Positions 54,067-62,564 of a DNA stretch of 64,000 bases are shown here, piece after piece. The stretch spans positions 62,001 through 126,000 of the forward strand of contig JAXLVA010000001.1 of NCBI GenBank assembly GCA_046329235.1, in the 5' to 3' direction. Position 1 is the stretch's first letter, and every line of letters begins with the position of its first letter. Both the position numbers and the translations under genes were made by a program. The stretch comes from JALONH01 sp046329235 (GTDB lineage Bacteria; Bacteroidota; Bacteroidia; Cytophagales; Cytophagaceae). Under the pieces are notes generated by a model. It was not told where the DNA came from. It worked only from the letters and a program-made list of their open reading frames with translations, and did no database searches.

Positions 54067-55383
54067 ATGGAAATAGTTATCATGATTGCTCAGTTTGTGT
54101 TGGGCCTATCTTTTTTGGTAGGTGTACATGAGTTGGGGCATATGTTGTTTGCGAAATATTTTGGTATGAGAGTGGAGAAATTCTCCATTGGATTCCCTCC
54201 TAAAATATTCGGATTTAAAAAAGGTGAAACTGAATATTCCGTAGGCGCATTACCATTTGGTGGATTTGTAAAAATATCCGGAATGGTAGATGAGTCTTTA
54301 GATACCAACTCGCTGTCACAAGAACCACAACCATGGGAGTTTAGAAGTAAACCTCCTGTTCAACGACTGTTTGTTATGTTAGGCGGGATAATTTTTAATG
54401 TTATTACTGCTATTTTGATCAATGCAGCTTTGGTATTTACGTTGGGAGAAAAGTATATTTCTTTTGAAGAAGCAAAAAAATATCAAATTATTCCCACTGA
54501 AACCGGTAAGCAAGTAGGGTTTAAAGAGGGTGATTTTATTGTTGGTATTAATGGCAAAACAGATTCTATTGATTTTCAAGAAGTAGTTAAAGAAGCTTTA
54601 TTGGAATCAGAAAGTAAAGTAATGGTTCATAGAAATGGAGTGGATACTACACTTGTGATGCCTAAAAATATCTTAGATATAGTATCACAACGAAAAGAAA
54701 GTCTATTTGAATTAGCTACTCCCTTTTCCATAGGTGCCATGGAATCTACGTCTAATGCGGCAAAAGCCGGACTTGTAGTAGGCGATAGAATTATTCAAGT
54801 TGATTCTACTCCTGTAGCCTATTTTCAGCAATTGAAAAATGCATTACAAGGTAAAAAAGAAGTGGATGTCAAATTGATGATTGTTCGTCAACAGGATACA
54901 TTATTAAAAACATGTCATGTTGATTCTACAGGAAAAATTGGCGTAGGAATTCAACCAGATATTTCATTTAATACCAAAGAATATAATATAGCTACGTCAT
55001 TCACAAGAGGGTTTGTGTATTCATTTGATATCATCTGGGTTCAGTTGAAAGCATTTTCTAAAATGTTTTCAGGTGATTTAGATCCATCCAACTCCGTAGG
55101 TAGTTTCATCTCGATAGGGAAGGAGTATGGAGGTACTTGGGACTGGGCTCATTTCTGGTCATTGACAGCAACATTATCCATGGTGTTAGCGTTTATGAAC
55201 CTGTTGCCAATTCCGGCTTTAGACGGTGGACATGTTATGTTTTTAATGTACGAAATCATTTCAGGGAAAAAACCATCTGATAAATTCTTGGAATCCGCAC
55301 AAAAAGTTGGTATGTTACTGTTGTTTACTCTTATGATATACGCAGTATTCAACGACATTGTAAATAATTTCTTTAGTAAATAA
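54067..55383 (+). CDS. rseP: RseP-like site-2 zinc metalloprotease (M50)
   Basis: A 438-residue intramembrane protease. The zinc motif HELGH is at residues 21-25 in the first transmembrane helix (VGVHELGHMLFAKYFGM), and the second-site LDGGH is at 385-389 (LPIPALDGGHVMF). Between them lie a membrane-associated loop and PDZ-like domains (about 150-290, for example EGDFIVGINGKTDSIDF and AGLVVGDRIIQVDS). RseP cleaves anti-sigma factors and leftover signal peptides inside the membrane. The dxr-rseP order is widespread. A LysM protein gene follows 5 bases later. Confidence 0.94.
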   Translation: MEIVIMIAQFVLGLSFLVGVHELGHMLFAKYFGMRVEKFSIGFPPKIFGFKKGETEYSVGALPFGGFVKISGMVDESLDTNSLSQEPQPWEFRSKPPVQRLFVMLGGIIFNVITAILINAALVFTLGEKYISFEEAKKYQIIPTETGKQVGFKEGDFIVGINGKTDSIDFQEVVKEALLESESKVMVHRNGVDTTLVMPKNILDIVSQRKESLFELATPFSIGAMESTSNAAKAGLVVGDRIIQVDSTPVAYFQQLKNALQGKKEVDVKLMIVRQQDTLLKTCHVDSTGKIGVGIQPDISFNTKEYNIATSFTRGFVYSFDIIWVQLKAFSKMFSGDLDPSNSVGSFISIGKEYGGTWDWAHFWSLTATLSMVLAFMNLLPIPALDGGHVMFLMYEIISGKKPSDKFLESAQKVGMLLLFTLMIYAVFNDIVNNFFSK

Positions 55384-55388
55384 CCGGT

Positions 55389-56735
55389 ATGAAAAAATAT
55401 ATTTCTATTCTATTCTTGTTGGCTGTCTCTTGGGCTTCTTTTGCAGGAATTCAAGATTCAGTTGGGGTAACTAAACTAAATGGCAAACTTCATGTTCAAT
55501 ACTTAGTTTCACCGGGTGAAACCGTCTATGGTATTTCCACAAAATATGGAGTTCCATTAACTGACTTGTTTGAGATAAATCCTGAAATTGAAAATGGATT
55601 GAAAGTAGGCCAGATAATTAACATTCCTTATAATCCGGATGCTATGCCTAAAACAGCATCGTCTGCTAGCAAACCTGCTAATGCCATTACTTATAAAGTG
55701 CAACCGGGAGATACGTATTATGGAATTGCTAAAAAGAATAATATTTCTGTTGAGCAATTACTTAAAATGAACAACATGGATTTGAAAGCAGGGCAAGAAA
55801 TTGTTATTGGTTATGGGAATCCTGCTACTACAAATACGACTACCAATTCTACCGTAGTAACTCCTGTTAATCCAACTAACACGACCACTACTACAAATCC
55901 CAATCAAACGACAACGAATACGACAACTACTACAACCGTTGTAACACAAGAGCCGGTTCAGCCTAGTATTGCCGTATCGACATTAGCTCCTCCGTTTAAT
56001 GATCCGGGAACACCTTACAACTACGATTCTACTCGCCAGCAAATACTAGTAATTCCTTTTGATCCATATCTCTATTTCTCTGATGCGGATGATGAGATTG
56101 CGGCTAAATCTAATATTCAACGTACCAAAGTTAGAGAAGTATTCCGCAGACGTTTAAATACGTTGTTAACTCACCACGGATACGAAACCATTCATTTGCT
56201 AGGCGGTCGAGTTAAAGACTCTATCAGCGATTTGAATAAAATATATTCTTCTGTAACCTATGCATACCAAGCTTCTATTAATAATCCTAATTCAATGGAA
56301 GCTCAACAAAATTTACAACAGCAACAAACTACAACAGGGAAGAAGAATAATATCATTAAAAATATCACCGGGACAGGAAATAATGCTTATCAAGTTCCAG
56401 AAGATAATGGGAAGTACTTTGGTGTAATGATTCGTAATCCGGACTTCTTCACTTATTTTAATACGAAGTATGGCGTTGATTACTATGTGTTCATTAATCA
56501 ATTTGAGGTGAAAACAAACTATCAGAATTGTTTAGATCGAGCAGCATTAAATTATGAAAGAACGTTTACTGTTCACTACTCTATATTTGATAGCACCGGA
56601 AAACAAATAGCAGGGGATAAATTTAAAGTACATTATAACTCAAACAATTGTTATGTATATCAAATTGTGAGTGATAATATGCCTAAGATTGCTCAAAAAA
56701 TAATCAATCAATTACCTCCTCCGGTAGTGAAATAG
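55389..56735 (+). CDS. LysM-repeat exported protein with uncharacterised C-terminal domain
   Basis: A 448-residue protein. A signal peptide (1-19) is followed by LysM repeats at about 38-80 (LVSPGETVYGISTKYGVPL) and 101-141 (YKVQPGDTYYGIAKKNNIS). Then come a Thr/Asn-rich linker (about 146-187) and a C-terminal region (about 218-448) beginning ILVIPFDPYLYFSDADDEIA and ending with a Cys-Asn segment. LysM binds peptidoglycan; the C-terminal part matches no domain I know. It closes the GH3-dxr-rseP operon and is followed by a terminator. Probably a periplasmic wall-bound protein. Confidence 0.78.
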   Translation: MKKYISILFLLAVSWASFAGIQDSVGVTKLNGKLHVQYLVSPGETVYGISTKYGVPLTDLFEINPEIENGLKVGQIINIPYNPDAMPKTASSASKPANAITYKVQPGDTYYGIAKKNNISVEQLLKMNNMDLKAGQEIVIGYGNPATTNTTTNSTVVTPVNPTNTTTTTNPNQTTTNTTTTTTVVTQEPVQPSIAVSTLAPPFNDPGTPYNYDSTRQQILVIPFDPYLYFSDADDEIAAKSNIQRTKVREVFRRRLNTLLTHHGYETIHLLGGRVKDSISDLNKIYSSVTYAYQASINNPNSMEAQQNLQQQQTTTGKKNNIIKNITGTGNNAYQVPEDNGKYFGVMIRNPDFFTYFNTKYGVDYYVFINQFEVKTNYQNCLDRAALNYERTFTVHYSIFDSTGKQIAGDKFKVHYNSNNCYVYQIVSDNMPKIAQKIINQLPPPVVK

Positions 56736-56757
56736 TATTGAAGTAAAGTGATATGAA

Positions 56758-56796
56758 ATAAAAAAAACTTTGAGTTATCTCAAAGGTTTTTTTATT
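56758..56796. terminator. Bidirectional terminator between LysM and OmpA-family genes
   Basis: AAAAAAACTTTGAG (56761-56774) pairs with the arm at 56779-56793 with one bulged G and a 4-base loop. A runs and T runs on both sides let it end both convergent genes. Confidence 0.8.
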
Positions 56797-56811
56797 ATCT
56801 AAATACTATTT

Positions 56812-58893
56812 TTATTTACTTGGTCGAATTAATTCAAATTCAACTCGTCGGTTAATCTTTTTGTCTGCATCCGTTGTTTCTACTACAATTGGTTTGGTTG
56901 ATCCATAACCAATGGCTTCAATACGACTTGGATCAATTTGTCCTTTATTAATAACATATTGTCGAATGGCATCAGCTCTTGCTTGAGATAGCTTCAAGTT
57001 AGCTTCAGGGTCACCACTACCGTCTGTATGTCCGGATATCTTAAGGGTGATCGTAGGATGGTCCACCATGAAATCTACTACCTTATTTAAATCGGTTTCC
57101 ATTTCTGTTTTAATGACAGAGCTGTTATTGTCAAATTCTAAAGTCTGGAATTTCCACTTGTTATATTTTAATGAATTCGTACGAATATTGATAGTGGTAT
57201 CGCTATTTAATTGTACGGTTTGTTCAATTCGGAAGAAATCTTCTCCTTGAATAACTAATAGGTACTCATTCTCATTATTTAAATCGAATTCAAATGTACC
57301 ATCATCTCGCATGTATTTAGGAGAAACTTCGATCCCATTGGTTAAATCGATGATGGAGACAACACCCTTGAAAGGCTCGTCTGTCAAAGAATCCAATAAA
57401 GAACCTTTTAGTTTAGTGTAAGACGTAGCTTGTGCTTCCATTGGAAGTGGGAAGCTAAATAAATCTAAGTTTTCTAATCTGTCAATGTCAGATTTAGAAT
57501 AGAATAAATCTTTCCCTTTGGAGTCAATAGTGAAATAATATTCATCTCCGGTTCCATTCACTAAAGGACCAATATTATATGGTTCTTGCCATTTGCCTTG
57601 TAGCTTTCTAGACTTGTAAATGTCATAGGTGTGATAAATCCCTAATGTATCTTTGATTCCAAAATTGACTAATTGTCCGTTGGAACTGAAATATAACACA
57701 TGGTGAAGTGGGTGATAAAAAGGACTCACCTCGTTACCACGCGTATTAATTACCGGACCTAAATTTTTAGCAGGAGACCAAGTCCCATCCACTTGTCTTA
57801 CAGAGTACCAAATATCGGATAATCCAAATCCACCAATTCGATCCGATGCGAAATATAAAGTGTCTTCATTATGAGATAACGTTGGGTGAGAATCCCAGCT
57901 GATACTATTTACATTCGCTCCCAAGTTTTGAGGCATAGTCCATTTGCCATCTTCCATATGCGAAACATATATATCACATGAGCCTAAGCAGTCTTGACAA
58001 TCGAAGCGATATTCCGGAACTAGACAACGTGCAAAGAATAGTGTTTTACCATCTCTGGTTATGATAGCAGAACCTTCATTACACTGAGAGTTAATAATAG
58101 ATTCAAATGGTTGCGCTTCATCCCAAAAGCCATCGTAATTAATCGTATAATAGAGATCTTCGTTTTCTCTAGTTTTCATACGATCGGCAGTAAGTGCCTT
58201 CGTTCGTTTGGTGTAAATCAAAGTGCTTCCTTGAACGTTCAGAGTAGGCCCGTAATCCGGATAACGTTTGTCATTCACCAGTTCTCCCATATTTAGGAAT
58301 ACGCTCTTAGGTGGAACAAGGGTGTCAATATTTCTACGGTATTCTACTAATTCATAATAATATTGTAGAGGAACGTAATCCTTTAATTTGATACCATTGT
58401 CATGACTATCATAGTATTGTTGGATTGTTTTTATTTCTTTCCCTCGAATATGTTTTAATGCTAATCGATAAATGAATGCCGCTTTTTCAGGATGATTATT
58501 TAATTCATACACCTGGCCTAAACGCCATAATAACATGATGTCTCGACTGAAGTTTTGTATCCCAAACTTGGATACATATGACTCCATAGCAATTTGTAAT
58601 GCAGGATAGTTTTTTTCTGCATCCAATTTTTTCATAATTGCTACTTCGTTAGCGTTATAATAAAACGGTACTTTGTTAAGATTGACAAAGTCGATTTGGA
58701 ATTCGGACTTGTTGACAGTAGTAGTATCAACAGGGGTGGTTTTTGTAGTAACTGCTTGTTTATCTTTACTTTTCTTTTGACCTTGAGATGGGTAAATCGT
58801 AAAAATTAGGATGCAGAAGCAAAGGGTACTTCTTAGAAGAGTACCAAATGTCACTTGATTTTCCTTAAGTAATCTAAAAAAAGCTAATGGCAT
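56812..58893 (-). CDS. OmpA-family protein with PD40-like beta-propeller repeats
   Basis: From the ATG at 58893 the protein has 693 residues, with a signal sequence around residues 20-39. An ATG at 58965 would add 24 residues and overlap the lon start region, so I prefer 58893. TPR-like helices (about 75-160) precede WD40-like PD40 repeats (about 195-480: SAIITRDGKTLFFARC, HPTLSHNEDTLYFASDRIGG, SPFYHPLHHVLYFSSNGQ). A carboxypeptidase-regulatory-like beta domain follows. The C-terminal OmpA domain has SGHTDGSGDPEANLKLSQARA and AIGYGSTKPIV. OmpA domains bind peptidoglycan, so the protein should tie the outer membrane or a surface apparatus to the wall. Related proteins occur near gliding/T9SS genes. 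Confidence 0.87.
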   Translation of the reverse strand: MPLAFFRLLKENQVTFGTLLRSTLCFCILIFTIYPSQGQKKSKDKQAVTTKTTPVDTTTVNKSEFQIDFVNLNKVPFYYNANEVAIMKKLDAEKNYPALQIAMESYVSKFGIQNFSRDIMLLWRLGQVYELNNHPEKAAFIYRLALKHIRGKEIKTIQQYYDSHDNGIKLKDYVPLQYYYELVEYRRNIDTLVPPKSVFLNMGELVNDKRYPDYGPTLNVQGSTLIYTKRTKALTADRMKTRENEDLYYTINYDGFWDEAQPFESIINSQCNEGSAIITRDGKTLFFARCLVPEYRFDCQDCLGSCDIYVSHMEDGKWTMPQNLGANVNSISWDSHPTLSHNEDTLYFASDRIGGFGLSDIWYSVRQVDGTWSPAKNLGPVINTRGNEVSPFYHPLHHVLYFSSNGQLVNFGIKDTLGIYHTYDIYKSRKLQGKWQEPYNIGPLVNGTGDEYYFTIDSKGKDLFYSKSDIDRLENLDLFSFPLPMEAQATSYTKLKGSLLDSLTDEPFKGVVSIIDLTNGIEVSPKYMRDDGTFEFDLNNENEYLLVIQGEDFFRIEQTVQLNSDTTINIRTNSLKYNKWKFQTLEFDNNSSVIKTEMETDLNKVVDFMVDHPTITLKISGHTDGSGDPEANLKLSQARADAIRQYVINKGQIDPSRIEAIGYGSTKPIVVETTDADKKINRRVEFELIRPSK

Positions 58894-58991
58894 GCCTATT
58901 GTGAATAATAAGTAAATATAATTTGCTAAACGTATATTGCCAAAAAATACAATAAAAAATGACATTTTGGCGTAAAGAAGCTAATTCAGAC

Positions 58992-61490
58992 ATGGATAAA
59001 TACAAGAATTCAAACGAAATAAGCAGTATTGTGCAGTTGTTAGACAGTGATCAGGTGGATATGATACCACTAATTACCCCGGAAGAAGAGGCAGAAATGA
59101 ATTCTGAGAAGTTTCCGGAGGTGTTACCCATATTGCCGGTTCGAAATAGTGTTTTGTTTCCTGGGGTAGTTTTACCTGTGACGGTTAGTCGTCAAAAGTC
59201 AATAAAGTTGGTTAAAGAGTATTATCAAGGTGATCGAATCATCGGGGTGGTAGCTCAAGAAAACTCCGGAGCTGAAGATCCTGAGTTTGCAGATTTATAT
59301 AAGGTTGGAACTGTAGCGAAGATTCTTCGCATGTTGGTGTTACCGGATGGGAATACCACAATTATTATTCAGGGGAAGCAACGTTTTGAATTGAAAGAAT
59401 TGATTCAAGAGACGCCTTATCTAAAAGCGACTGTTGCTTATCGACCGGATACGCTACACTCTACCAAAGAAGAGAATGTGGTGATACTTTTTGATACCTT
59501 GAAAGAAGCCGCGTTGAATATCTTGAAATTGAGCCCGGAAGTACCTCAAGAGGCGCAGTTTGCTTTAAATAATATTGAAAGCTTTACTTTCTTAACTCAT
59601 TATCTTGCATCCAACCTTAGAGCTGAAGTAGTAGAGAAGCAAGAGTTGCTGGCTATTCAAGATGGATTAGAACGAGCAACGAGATTATTACAGTTTATGT
59701 CTCGTGAACTTAATATGTTAGAATTGAAAAAAGAAATTCATAACAAAGTTCACAGTGATATAGATCAACAACAACGTGATTTCTTCCTACGTCAACAAAT
59801 AAAAGTGTTGCATGATGAGTTGGGTGATGCTAGCAGTGAAAAGGAGTTTGAGGGGTTAAAAGAAAAAGCTGCTCAAAAGAAATGGCCGGAGAAAGTGCAA
59901 TTGCATTTTGAAAAAGAACTTCAAAAGCTACACCGTATCAATCCTATGGCACCGGACTATCCGGTTACGTTCAACTATTTAGAAATGCTTGTGGATTTAC
60001 CTTGGGGCGAATATTCTCAAGATAATTTCGATTTAGTAAGAGCGAAAGAAATTTTAGATGAAGATCACTTTGGATTGACTAAAGTAAAGCAACGTATTTT
60101 AGAATACTTGGCAGTACTTAAGTTGAAAAACAACATGAAGGCTCCAATCCTTTGTTTATATGGACCTCCGGGTGTAGGTAAAACCTCATTAGGGAAATCT
60201 GTTGCCAAAGCATTAGAGAGAAAATATATCCGTATGTCTTTAGGTGGTGTACATGATGAATCAGAAATCAGAGGACACCGTAAGACATACATTGGTGCTA
60301 TGCCTGGTAAAATTATTCAAGGTATCAAACGCTCTGAATCTTCTAACCCGGTCTTCATATTAGATGAAATTGATAAGTTAGGTAGAGACTTTAGAGGAGA
60401 CCCTTCATCCGCTTTACTAGAAGTATTAGATCCGGAGCAAAATGCAACGTTTTTAGATAACTATGTGGAAGTAGAGTATGACTTGTCAAAAGTATTATTT
60501 ATCGCAACATCTAACTCTCTAGATACCATACAGCCGGCTTTGCGTGATCGTATGGAAATTATTGAGATTTCAGGATACACACTGGAGGAAAAAATGGAGA
60601 TTGCGAAGAAGTATTTAATACCAAAACAAATTGAAGAGCATGGTTTGAAAATCTCGGATGTGACTATTACGGATGATGCTATCATTAAATTAATAGACCA
60701 TTATACTCGTGAGTCGGGTGTGCGTAGCCTAGAACGTAAAGTGGCTGCAGTAGTACGTCATATAGCGAAATCCATAGCGATGGAGCAAAAATACACGAAG
60801 AAGATTACCGCTAATCAAGTAAAAGAGATATTAGGTGGTGAAGATTTTGATAAAGATGTATATGAAAATAGTGATATCGCAGGCATTGTAACCGGTTTAG
60901 CTTGGACACCTTTCGGCGGAGAGATACTTACCATTGAATCAAGTGTCAATAAAGGGAAAGGAAAACATACCGTATCCGGTCAGTTAGGAGATGTGATGAA
61001 AGAGTCCGCTTCCGCTGCGTTATCTTTATTGAAAGCCAATGCAGATTCCTTAGGAATTGATTATCGTATCTTTGATCATTACGATTTACACGTACACGTT
61101 CCGGCAGGTGCGGTACCTAAAGATGGTCCTTCAGCTGGTATTGCTTTATATACCTCCTTGGCATCCATTTATACCCAAAGAAAAGTAAAACCTGCGGTAG
61201 CTATGACCGGCGAGATTACTTTAAGAGGTAAAGTGTTACCGGTGGGTGGTATCAAAGAAAAAGTTTTAGCGGCTAAGCGTTCCGGAATTAAAGAAATTAT
61301 TCTATGTTCAAAAAATAAGAAAGATGTAGAAGAAATTGGCTCCGAATACGTTAAAGATATTAAGTTCCATTATGTGCAAAATGCTGAAGAAGTATTACAA
61401 TTAGCATTAATGAAACAAAAGGTTAAAAATGCTAAGGCTCTAACATTGCCGGAATCATCTCCTGCAGAGAATAAGAAAACTAAAAAATAA
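58992..61490 (+). CDS. lon: ATP-dependent protease Lon
   Basis: A cytoplasmic AAA+ protease for damaged and regulatory proteins. From the ATG at 58992 (MDKYKNSNEIS) it has 832 residues; an ATG at 58959 adds 11 residues and would overlap the divergent gene's longest frame. The N-domain begins LPVRNSVLFPGVVLPV. The AAA+ module has Walker A GPPGVGKT at 391-398 and Walker B VFILDEIDKL. The protease domain has the catalytic Ser714 (KDGPSAG) and a Lys in GGIKEK (about 755-757). It is complete. porQ follows after 3 bases, so they are likely co-transcribed. Confidence 0.95.
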   Translation: MDKYKNSNEISSIVQLLDSDQVDMIPLITPEEEAEMNSEKFPEVLPILPVRNSVLFPGVVLPVTVSRQKSIKLVKEYYQGDRIIGVVAQENSGAEDPEFADLYKVGTVAKILRMLVLPDGNTTIIIQGKQRFELKELIQETPYLKATVAYRPDTLHSTKEENVVILFDTLKEAALNILKLSPEVPQEAQFALNNIESFTFLTHYLASNLRAEVVEKQELLAIQDGLERATRLLQFMSRELNMLELKKEIHNKVHSDIDQQQRDFFLRQQIKVLHDELGDASSEKEFEGLKEKAAQKKWPEKVQLHFEKELQKLHRINPMAPDYPVTFNYLEMLVDLPWGEYSQDNFDLVRAKEILDEDHFGLTKVKQRILEYLAVLKLKNNMKAPILCLYGPPGVGKTSLGKSVAKALERKYIRMSLGGVHDESEIRGHRKTYIGAMPGKIIQGIKRSESSNPVFILDEIDKLGRDFRGDPSSALLEVLDPEQNATFLDNYVEVEYDLSKVLFIATSNSLDTIQPALRDRMEIIEISGYTLEEKMEIAKKYLIPKQIEEHGLKISDVTITDDAIIKLIDHYTRESGVRSLERKVAAVVRHIAKSIAMEQKYTKKITANQVKEILGGEDFDKDVYENSDIAGIVTGLAWTPFGGEILTIESSVNKGKGKHTVSGQLGDVMKESASAALSLLKANADSLGIDYRIFDHYDLHVHVPAGAVPKDGPSAGIALYTSLASIYTQRKVKPAVAMTGEITLRGKVLPVGGIKEKVLAAKRSGIKEIILCSKNKKDVEEIGSEYVKDIKFHYVQNAEEVLQLALMKQKVKNAKALTLPESSPAENKKTKK

Positions 61491-61493
61491 TTT

Positions 61494-62540
61494 TTGAAAA
61501 ATAGAACGTCATACTTCCTTCTATTGCCTTTATTGTTCTTGGTTGTTTATACTTCCGAGGCACAATTAGGAGGTAGGTCCGGTTATTCTTTTGTAGGGTT
61601 ACCGGTTTCTGCCCGATTAGCAGCTATCGGAGGGGTGAATGTTTCTGTTATGGACAAAGATGTAAGTATGGGTTATGCTAACCCTGCTCTGTGGGCAGAT
61701 TCAACCCATCATCAAGTGTCCATGACCTATCAACCATTTTATTCAGATATTAAACGATCGACTCTTTTCGTTAATCATTCCTTAAAAGATAATAAAGGAA
61801 ATATTGGTGTTGGAATCAATTATTTGAGTTACGGTAAAATGGATCAAACCGATGCCACGGGTAATAACCAAGGTCAATTTAGGGCGTCGGATTATTCCTT
61901 ATTAGTAGGTTATGCGAATCGTCAAGGACCCTTTTATATGGGAGTGAATGCTAAGTTTATGCATTCGCAGTTAGAGAGCTATGGAGCGAGTGCTGTAGCT
62001 TTAGATTTGGGTGGCGTGTATAAGCATCCTACACAACAATTAACCGTAGGATTGACGATGAAAAATATTGGAATACGTTTATCCGATTACATGCCTGGAG
62101 ATCCGGTAAAACTTCCTTTTGAAGTGCAAGTAGGGGCAACGTATAAGCCGGAGCATATGCCTTTGCGTTTATCACTTACGTTCCAACAATTACAAAATTG
62201 GAACTTAGTTTATAATGACCCAAGTTATAACGTGATACTTAATTTGGATGGAACCAAAACACCTAAAGAAACAACTTTTGGTGATCAGTTCTTACGACAC
62301 ATGGTAGTGGGTGGAGAGTTTATTTTAGCTAAAAGCATCCATTTTAGATTTGGGTATAATTTCTTAGCGCGTAGAGAATTGAGGATAGATGCTAAGTCCG
62401 GCGGAGCCGGTCTTAGCTGGGGCTTTATGATTAGAGCTAAAAAATTTGACTTTGGATTTTCAAGAGCATATTACCACATTGCAGGCGGTACCAGCTATTT
62501 CACTCTGGCAATTAATGTAGAAGAGTGGCGTAAAAAATAA
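61494..62540 (+). CDS. porQ: Type IX secretion system protein PorQ
   Basis: A 348-residue exported protein of the PorV/PorQ (FadL-like barrel) group, specific to Bacteroidota with T9SS. The signal peptide runs to about EAQ (residue 24). GYSFVGLPVSARLAAIGGVNVSVMDKDVSMGYANPALW is the family's characteristic start, followed by alternating strand patterns and a final aromatic strand (FTLAINVEEWRKK). The start is TTG at 61494, three bases after the lon stop; no suitable ATG exists nearby. PorQ is one of the accessory outer-membrane proteins of the secretion system. No CTD-bearing cargo is recognised in this window. Confidence 0.87.
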   Translation: MKNRTSYFLLLPLLFLVVYTSEAQLGGRSGYSFVGLPVSARLAAIGGVNVSVMDKDVSMGYANPALWADSTHHQVSMTYQPFYSDIKRSTLFVNHSLKDNKGNIGVGINYLSYGKMDQTDATGNNQGQFRASDYSLLVGYANRQGPFYMGVNAKFMHSQLESYGASAVALDLGGVYKHPTQQLTVGLTMKNIGIRLSDYMPGDPVKLPFEVQVGATYKPEHMPLRLSLTFQQLQNWNLVYNDPSYNVILNLDGTKTPKETTFGDQFLRHMVVGGEFILAKSIHFRFGYNFLARRELRIDAKSGGAGLSWGFMIRAKKFDFGFSRAYYHIAGGTSYFTLAINVEEWRKK

Positions 62541-62564
62541 TCAGTAATAAAATATTTCTTTCCT

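Noticed and set aside
55827..55945. ACT/ACA-rich stretch as a tandem DNA repeat
   Set aside because: It is the in-frame Thr/Asn linker of the LysM protein, with irregular repeat units.
58959..58965. Overlapping divergent starts of the OmpA-family gene and lon
   Set aside because: The overlap exists only for the longest frames; the internal ATGs at 58893 and 58992 leave about 98 bases between the genes and are more plausible.
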